The position numbers and the translations under genes are program-made. The notes beneath the pieces were generated by a model. That model saw only the letters and a program-made list of their open reading frames with translations. It was not told the origin of the DNA and searched no databases. A DNA stretch of 64,000 bases from Pseudomonadota bacterium (GTDB taxonomy: Bacteria > Pseudomonadota > Alphaproteobacteria > Sphingomonadales > Sphingomonadaceae): contig JAIUPN010000002.1 in the NCBI GenBank assembly GCA_020160755.1, positions 186,001 through 250,000 of the forward strand, written 5' to 3'. Positions 59,036-64,000 of this stretch are shown here, piece after piece (within the stretch, counting starts at the first letter, position 1; every line of letters begins with the position of its first letter).

Positions 59036-60045
59036 TGTCACGCCTGAAAATGGGGGTTTCGGTCGAGAAGCTCCGGCTTGCCAATCCGTTCCGGATATCG
59101 GGCCATGTGTTCGACGGCCGGAACGCGGTCATCGTCACGCTCGACGACGGCGAACATGTCGGGCGCGGCGAGGCGTCGGGCGTCTATTATATCGGCGACG
59201 ATCTCGAACAGATGCTCGCCGCGCTCGCCAATGCGCGCGGTGCGATCGAGGCCGGTCCGTCGCGCGCCGAACTGCGTGCGATCCTGCCCGCCGGCGGCGC
59301 GCGCAACGCCGTCGATGCGGCGCTGTGGGAGCTTGAATCGAAACGCGCGGGCCGGCCGGTCTGGGCGCTCGCGGGGCTCGATGCGCCGCGGCCGCTCCGC
59401 ACGACCTTCACCGTCGGTGCGGACGAGCCGGCAAGGATGGCCGCCGAAGCCGTCGCCTATCGTGGCGCGAACGCGATCAAGGTCAAACTCACCGGCGAAC
59501 TCGACCTCGACATCGCGCGCGTCGATGCGATCCGAGCGGTGCGGCCCGATGTGTGGCTGGGCGTCGACGCCAATCAGGGCTTTTCGGTCGGCGATCTCGA
59601 CAGGCTGGTCGCGGCAATGGTCGCGGCCGGCGTGTCGCTGATCGAACAGCCGCTGGCGCGCGGGCGCGAGGCCGATCTCGACGGTTATGATGCGCCGATT
59701 CCGCTCGCCGCCGACGAAAGCGCGCTGACGCTCGCCGATGTCGCGGGGCTCAAGGGCCGCTTCGACGTCTTCAACATCAAGCTCGACAAGTGCGGCGGGC
59801 TGACCGAGGCGCTGATGATCGCCGCCGCCGCGCGCGAGGCAGGGCTGGGCGTGATGGTCGGGTGCATGGTGTGCAGCAGCCTCGGTGTCGCACCCGGCTT
59901 CGTCGTCGGCCAGCTTTGCGACCTCGTCGACCTCGACGGGCCGATCTTCCTGAAACAGGACCGGACGCCGGGCATCGTCTATCGAGACGGGACGGTCTGG
60001 TGCGATGAAGCGGTGTGGGGTGCCAAGGCGGCCGTCGCCGCATGA
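59035..60045 (+). CDS. dgcA: DgcA-like N-acyl amino-acid racemase / dipeptide epimerase, second copy
   Basis: A 336-residue enolase-superfamily protein paralogous to that at 54742. The catalytic lysines (AIKVKLTGE, KLDKCGG), the metal ligands (VDANQGF, LIEQPL, AADESAL) and the 20s loop (NPFRISGHVF) are all conserved; the 20s loop is nearly identical in both copies, which suggests overlapping substrates. The ATG at 59035 shares one base with the preceding stop. A TTG 13 codons upstream is unlikely. It overlaps the transporter gene by ATGA. Keeping two active copies may reflect two D-residues (for instance D-Glu and D-Asp derivatives) or a dipeptide and a monomer substrate; this is inference. 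Confidence 0.85.
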   Translation: MSRLKMGVSVEKLRLANPFRISGHVFDGRNAVIVTLDDGEHVGRGEASGVYYIGDDLEQMLAALANARGAIEAGPSRAELRAILPAGGARNAVDAALWELESKRAGRPVWALAGLDAPRPLRTTFTVGADEPARMAAEAVAYRGANAIKVKLTGELDLDIARVDAIRAVRPDVWLGVDANQGFSVGDLDRLVAAMVAAGVSLIEQPLARGREADLDGYDAPIPLAADESALTLADVAGLKGRFDVFNIKLDKCGGLTEALMIAAAAREAGLGVMVGCMVCSSLGVAPGFVVGQLCDLVDLDGPIFLKQDRTPGIVYRDGTVWCDEAVWGAKAAVAA

Positions 60046-61325
60046 CGGCCGCCGCCGCTCCGACCTGGTTCGGCCAGCCGCGCGGGCTGACCGTCCTGTT
60101 CCTCACCAATATGTGGGAGCAATTCTCCTACTACGGGATGCGCGCGCTGCTGGTCTATTACATGACCAAGGAGCTGTTGCTGACGCAGGGGCACAGCAGC
60201 TTCGTCTTTGGCGCCTATACCGCCTGCGCCTATTTTACCCCGATCGTCGGCGGGGTGATCGCCGACCGGCTGCTCGGCAAGCGGCGCGCGGTCATCCTCG
60301 GCGCGACGATCATGGCGATCGGCCATTTCATGATGGCGTTCGAACCGCTTTTCTATTTTGCGCTCGCGACGATCGCGCTCGGCAACGGGCTATTCCTCCC
60401 CAGCCTGCCGAGCCAGATCAACGACCTCTACAAGGCGGGTGATCCGCGGCGCGGCTGGGCGTATAATGTCTATTATGTCGGCATCAATATCGGCGGTTTT
60501 CTGGCGCCGCTGATCTGCGGGACCCTCGGCGAGCTTTACGGCTGGCACTATGGGTTCGGCGCTGCGGGTATCGGCATGTTCGTCGGGCTGGTCATCTATC
60601 TGTGGGGCCAGCGCTACCTGCCGCCCGAACCGCCGCGTGCGCCGACCAGCGACATGCCGCCGATGCGCTGGGCCGATCACAAGGGCACCTTCATGGTGCT
60701 GCTCGCGGTCGCGCTGTCGGTCACCGTGTTCCGCGGCGCCTATGAACAGGTCGGCAATACGGTCGCGCTGTGGGCCGACACCGGGCTCGACCGCGCCGCG
60801 GGCGCCTTCACCATCCCGATGACCTGGTTCCAGTCGCTCAACCCGCTGCTCGTGATGCTGATGACCCCGCCGCTGCTCGCCTATTGGCATCGCCGCGCCG
60901 ATGCGGGGAAGGACATGTCGCCCGCTCGGCGCATGGCGCTCGGCGCCGTCGTCGTCGCCTGCGCCTATCTGCTGCTGGCGGCGGTCGAGTGGAGCAGCGG
61001 CGATGCAAAGGCTCCCTGGCTGTGGTTCGCGATCTTCTTTGCCATCTTCACCTTCGGCGAGCTGTTGATCCTGCCGACGGGGCTCGGGCTCTTTGCCCGC
61101 CTCGCGCCGCCGCGCCTGGGCGCGACGACGGTCGCGGCCTGGTATCTCGCGATCTTTGCCGGCAGCCTGTCGGCCGGGCTCGTCGGGATGCTGTGGAGCC
61201 ACATGGCGCAGGCGCCCTTCTTCGCGATGCTCGCCGTGATCGCGCTCGCCGCCGCGCTGCTACTGCGCGCGCTCGACGGCGCGGTGCGGCGCGTCGACCC
61301 GACGTGGGCGCCGAAAGGCGACTGA
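60042..61325 (+). CDS. POT/PTR2-family peptide transporter, divergent in coupling residues
   Basis: A 427-residue MFS protein with about 12 helices, slightly short for POT carriers. The first helix has NMWEQFSYYGMRALLVYYM, clearly the POT signature, but the proton-coupling ExxER reads NxxEQ. The helix-4 motif reads GNGLFLPSLPSQ, with leucine where most members have lysine (GLFKPN). NVYYVGINIGGFLAPLICG matches the second PTR2 signature. It is last in the ten-gene operon and probably imports the di- or tripeptides released outside. Altered residues suggest changed coupling or substrate. Microcystin clusters also pair S12 peptidases with a carrier, but no mlrA-like gene is here. Confidence 0.85.
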   Translation: MTAAAAPTWFGQPRGLTVLFLTNMWEQFSYYGMRALLVYYMTKELLLTQGHSSFVFGAYTACAYFTPIVGGVIADRLLGKRRAVILGATIMAIGHFMMAFEPLFYFALATIALGNGLFLPSLPSQINDLYKAGDPRRGWAYNVYYVGINIGGFLAPLICGTLGELYGWHYGFGAAGIGMFVGLVIYLWGQRYLPPEPPRAPTSDMPPMRWADHKGTFMVLLAVALSVTVFRGAYEQVGNTVALWADTGLDRAAGAFTIPMTWFQSLNPLLVMLMTPPLLAYWHRRADAGKDMSPARRMALGAVVVACAYLLLAAVEWSSGDAKAPWLWFAIFFAIFTFGELLILPTGLGLFARLAPPRLGATTVAAWYLAIFAGSLSAGLVGMLWSHMAQAPFFAMLAVIALAAALLLRALDGAVRRVDPTWAPKGD

Positions 61326-61352
61326 CCGACAGGGTGTTGCACCCAAAGGAAA

Positions 61353-61418
61353 GGGCCTGACGCGACAGTGCCCGGCCGCGGCAGGCCCTCCCTACGCCCT
61401 CCCCGGTTTCGGGGAGGG
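61353..61418. terminator. Double stem-loop between convergent transcripts
   Basis: GGGCCTG (61353) pairs with CAGGCCC (61382), and CCCTCCCC (61397) pairs with GGGGAGGG (61411) around a GGTTTC loop. Both lie in the 104-base gap between the POT gene and the convergent TonB receptor. The second resembles the CTCCCC-rich inverted repeats often scattered between genes in sphingomonad genomes. It probably stops transcription from both sides. Confidence 0.6.
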
Positions 61419-61429
61419 GGAGAGTCGGG

Positions 61430-64000
61430 TCAGAACTGGCCGCGCAAGGTCACGCCATAGGTGCGCGGTTCGCCGGGGAAACCGACGAACAGCTGGTTCG
61501 CGGTGCCCGCCAGCCCCGAGGCAGCGGGCGCCGCGACGGCGCGGAAGGTGCCCCCGCCCTGAAGCGGCATGTCGGCGCCGATCTGGTAATATTTCTTGTT
61601 GAGCAGGTTCTGGCCCCACAGCTCGATGCCCCAGCGCCGTTCGGGTCCGTAAAGGCCGATGCGGCCGTTGAAGATCGCGAAGCCGTCCTGGATCTTTTCG
61701 ACGTCGAGGTCGGACCCGGTGTTGGTGTCGCTTTGCAGGCGCGTGTCGAGATAGACGAGCGCGCTCATCCCCGAACTGCCGATCGGGGGTGTCCAGCTGA
61801 TCCCCGCGGTTGCGACATAGCGCGGCGCGTTCGATACCCCGCGGCCGGGAAGCTGGAACAGCACCGGCGACAACGGCCGCCCGCCCGTGCCCACGAGGTT
61901 GCGGCGATAGAGGGTGTCGACATAGGTCAGCCCCATATTGACCGACACATAGCGTACGGGGCGCAGGAACGCCTCGATCTCGATTCCCTTCGACCGCACA
62001 CCGGGTTTCAGCCGGTCGGACGCGCAGGCGCCGGTCGCCGCCGACCCGTCCGAATCGGTGCCGTTCAGGTCGTCCTTGCACGCCTGAATATTGGTGACCT
62101 CGAAATTGACGCCGTTGAAGGTGTTGAGCTGGTAGTTGCTATATTCCTGATAAAAGGCGGCGATATTGACGTCGATGCCTGGACCGTCCCATTTGACCCC
62201 GAGTTCATAGGCGTCGACCTTTTCGCTCGCGAATTGCAGGTCGCTCGCCTCGGGCCGGCCGTTGCCGGCGGTGTTGGCGGGGAGTGCCAGCCGCGCCGCG
62301 CACGCGGGGTCGAAGGTCGCGCTGCACGTCCGGTCGAGCGCTGAAAAGTCGAGGTTGAAGCCCCCGGCCTTGTACCCCTTCGACGCCGATCCATAGACCA
62401 GCCATTCAGGCGCGGGTTTCCAGCTGAGCACCGCGGTCCCGGTCCATTCATTGTCCTTGAACTTCGTCCCCGCGCTACCGCGCGGCAGGTCGGGCGCAGT
62501 GCTGTTGATCACGCACGGCAGGGTTGCGAGCGACTGGAATGGCGAATTGACGATCAGCGGGCAGATCGCATTGTTGAAATTCGCGTCGGCATCCAGCGTC
62601 TTGCGCTCGCTCGTATAGCGCGCGCCGATCGTGAAGGTCAGCACGTCGGGAACGATGTCGAAACTGTTGTGGGTAAAGACCGCGAAGTTGCGGCTGCGCT
62701 GCGCAAAGGTCGATCCCTGATTGCCGGTGCCGTTGATCGCTAGCGCTGGCTGGCCGAGCGCGGCCGCGAGCGAGCCGAAGCCCGGGCGCGCCGGATTGGC
62801 AATCAGCGACTGGAGCAGCGTCCGCGTCGCGCCCGGCGGCAGCACGGCGATCGTCCCCTGTACCACTGGCACGTTCACGCACGACGCGTTCGAGGGCAGC
62901 ACCGCGCTCGGCAGCGCGCTCGCGAAGAGCAGGCAATTGGCGAATTGCTCGTAGTTGTTGCCATAGACGATGTCGTCGTCGACATCGAGTTTCTCGTTCG
63001 CATAATAGCCGCCGACCAGCCAGTCGAGCCGCCCGTCGAACGCCTCGCCCTGCAACCGGACTTCCTGCGTGAACAGGCGGAAACGGCGATCGAGGTCGGT
63101 GCGACGCAGAATATCGAGCGCGCTGAAGTCGGCGTCCTGACCCTGCGCATTCTTGTAATCGCGATAGGCGGTGATCGAGGTCAGCGTTGCCGCGCCCAGC
63201 TCCCAGTTCAGCTCGCCCGAAACGCCCCAGTCCTTGGTATCCGAACGATAGGTGACCCCCGGCGTCGTCGACTGGCGCCGGACGAACGGTGTTCCTCCGG
63301 GGGCGACCTGATGGTTTGCGCCCAAGGCTTGCAGGATCGGCAGCAATGTGTTCGCCGATGCCACAGGGAAGCCGTCGGGACCGCGCGCGAGGTTGCGCAC
63401 GGGGTTCAGCAGGATGCCGCCGCAGCAATTTTCGTTGCGCTTGCTGTAATCGGCGATCAGGCGGAATTTCAGCGTTTCGCTCGGCTCGAACAACGCCTGC
63501 CCGCGCACCAGCCAGCGGTCGCGGTCGTTGATGTCGGGTTCGCCGGCGGTCGCATTGTCGATGAAGCCGTCGCGTTTCTGCCAGACACCGTCGACGCGCA
63601 CCGCCGCCTTGTCGCCCAGCGGCGCGTTAATCATGCCGTCGACGCGCCAATAGTCGTAATTGCCATAGGATATCGAACCCTTGGCGCCGAAGCGGCCGAG
63701 GTCGGGACCTTTGGTCACGATGTTGATCAGGCCCGCAGTCGAGTTGCGCCCGAACAAGGTCCCTTGCGGTCCGCGCAGCACCTCGACGCGTTCGATATCG
63801 CCGAGTTCGGACAGGCCGACCCCGGTGCGGCTGCGATAGACGCCGTCGATGAACAGGCCGACCGACGATTCGAGGCCGGGATTCTCGCCGACCGTGCCGA
63901 TACCGCGGATGCGCGCCGAGAAATTGACCTCGCTCGTCGCGCCCGACACGAGCAGCGACGGCGCGACCTGCCCCAGCGCGCGCACGTCGGTGGCCCCCGT
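61430..64000 (-). CDS. TonB-dependent outer-membrane receptor, N-terminus outside window
   Basis: About 856 residues are visible. The frame stays open to the right edge, so the signal peptide and the first part of the plug lie beyond it. Plug motifs present are SARIRGIGTVGENPG, SSVGLFIDGVYRSRTGVG and VEVLRGPQGTLFGRNSTAG; the C-terminus ends RGQF with phenylalanine. It belongs to the same class as the receptor at 24613 and differs from that at 36175. Convergent with the peptide-uptake operon, it may supply that system, but its own operon partners are out of view. Confidence 0.92.
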   Translation of the reverse strand, partial: TGATDVRALGQVAPSLLVSGATSEVNFSARIRGIGTVGENPGLESSVGLFIDGVYRSRTGVGLSELGDIERVEVLRGPQGTLFGRNSTAGLINIVTKGPDLGRFGAKGSISYGNYDYWRVDGMINAPLGDKAAVRVDGVWQKRDGFIDNATAGEPDINDRDRWLVRGQALFEPSETLKFRLIADYSKRNENCCGGILLNPVRNLARGPDGFPVASANTLLPILQALGANHQVAPGGTPFVRRQSTTPGVTYRSDTKDWGVSGELNWELGAATLTSITAYRDYKNAQGQDADFSALDILRRTDLDRRFRLFTQEVRLQGEAFDGRLDWLVGGYYANEKLDVDDDIVYGNNYEQFANCLLFASALPSAVLPSNASCVNVPVVQGTIAVLPPGATRTLLQSLIANPARPGFGSLAAALGQPALAINGTGNQGSTFAQRSRNFAVFTHNSFDIVPDVLTFTIGARYTSERKTLDADANFNNAICPLIVNSPFQSLATLPCVINSTAPDLPRGSAGTKFKDNEWTGTAVLSWKPAPEWLVYGSASKGYKAGGFNLDFSALDRTCSATFDPACAARLALPANTAGNGRPEASDLQFASEKVDAYELGVKWDGPGIDVNIAAFYQEYSNYQLNTFNGVNFEVTNIQACKDDLNGTDSDGSAATGACASDRLKPGVRSKGIEIEAFLRPVRYVSVNMGLTYVDTLYRRNLVGTGGRPLSPVLFQLPGRGVSNAPRYVATAGISWTPPIGSSGMSALVYLDTRLQSDTNTGSDLDVEKIQDGFAIFNGRIGLYGPERRWGIELWGQNLLNKKYYQIGADMPLQGGGTFRAVAAPAASGLAGTANQLFVGFPGEPRTYGVTLRGQF

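Noticed and set aside
57194..59041. 615-codon open frame on the minus strand
   Set aside because: Antisense to the serine hydrolase at 57053, with a basic, low-complexity composition and no recognisable domain.
46162..61325. Microcystin-degradation (mlr) cluster
   Set aside because: An S12 peptidase and a peptide carrier are reminiscent of mlrB and mlrD, but no mlrA-type CAAX-like protease or mlrC was seen, and the DgcN/DgcA genes point to general D-amino-acid use.
61397..61418. CRISPR-like or mobile-element repeat
   Set aside because: It is a single CTCCCC inverted repeat in a convergent gap with no spacers, no direct repeats and no transposase nearby; a terminator explains it.
1..64000. 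tRNA or rRNA genes, prophage or integrative-element ends
   Set aside because: No cloverleaf-like sequence with conserved T-loop, no integrase or transposase and no flanking direct repeats were recognised on either strand.

Overview
The window looks like chromosomal DNA of a Sphingomonadales alphaproteobacterium (Sphingopyxis, Novosphingobium, Sphingobium or a close relative). The reasons are G+C of about two thirds by eye, three large TonB-dependent receptors each beside a catabolic gene set, many oxygenase, SDR and acyl-CoA genes, and tightly packed operons joined by 4-base ATGA overlaps. The genus is an inference. No rRNA, tRNA, CRISPR array, integrase or insertion sequence was seen. Both ends are cut inside genes: an SDR on the left and a TonB-dependent receptor on the right. 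No gene-free stretch exceeds about 220 bases.

Positions 1-33139 are a catabolic region for hydrophobic or alicyclic compounds. A plus-strand operon (1-6302) encodes an SDR, a glutathione S-transferase, both E1 subunits of a 2-oxoacid dehydrogenase, a lone lipoyl domain, an NTF2/SnoaL-like protein, a ketosteroid-dehydrogenase-like flavoprotein and an NmrA-type protein. Two Rieske oxygenases face it (6310-8982). A long minus-strand operon (19528 down to 9615) encodes a molybdopterin oxidoreductase, an MDR reductase and a ThuA-like protein, followed by cytochrome P450, acyl-CoA dehydrogenase, DUF35 protein, thiolase, acyl-CoA dehydrogenase and a LuxR-type regulator. The P450 / two ACAD / DUF35 / thiolase set resembles the actinobacterial igr (cholesterol side-chain) operon. 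Next come an MDR reductase, SDRs, an acyl-CoA ligase, a carotenoid-oxygenase-family enzyme, a TonB receptor, a GMC oxidoreductase, a second ThuA-like protein and an Old Yellow Enzyme homologue.

Positions 33275-61325 form a second region, which I read as a system for using peptides and D-amino acids. The left arm (33275-45942) holds an M19-type dipeptidase, a TonB receptor, an exported amidohydrolase, an ALDH7-type dehydrogenase, two related periplasmic TPR proteins, an SDR/ACAD pair and two XRE-cupin regulators. A serine hydrolase with a four-helix membrane tail follows (46162). Then comes a ten-gene operon (48330-61325): DgcN homologue, YkvI-like transporter, alpha/beta hydrolase, D-aminoacylase-like protein, serine hydrolase, DgcA homologue, amidohydrolase, second membrane-tailed serine hydrolase, second DgcA homologue and POT-family transporter.

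The likely scheme is uptake of D-residue-containing peptides through TonB receptors, cleavage by exported hydrolases, import by the POT and YkvI-like carriers, and conversion of D-Glu by acetylation (DgcN) and racemisation (DgcA). Short AT-rich motifs shared among the left-arm promoters are candidate operators for the XRE-cupin regulators. Function assignments rest on motifs and gene context read by eye; no database search was run.
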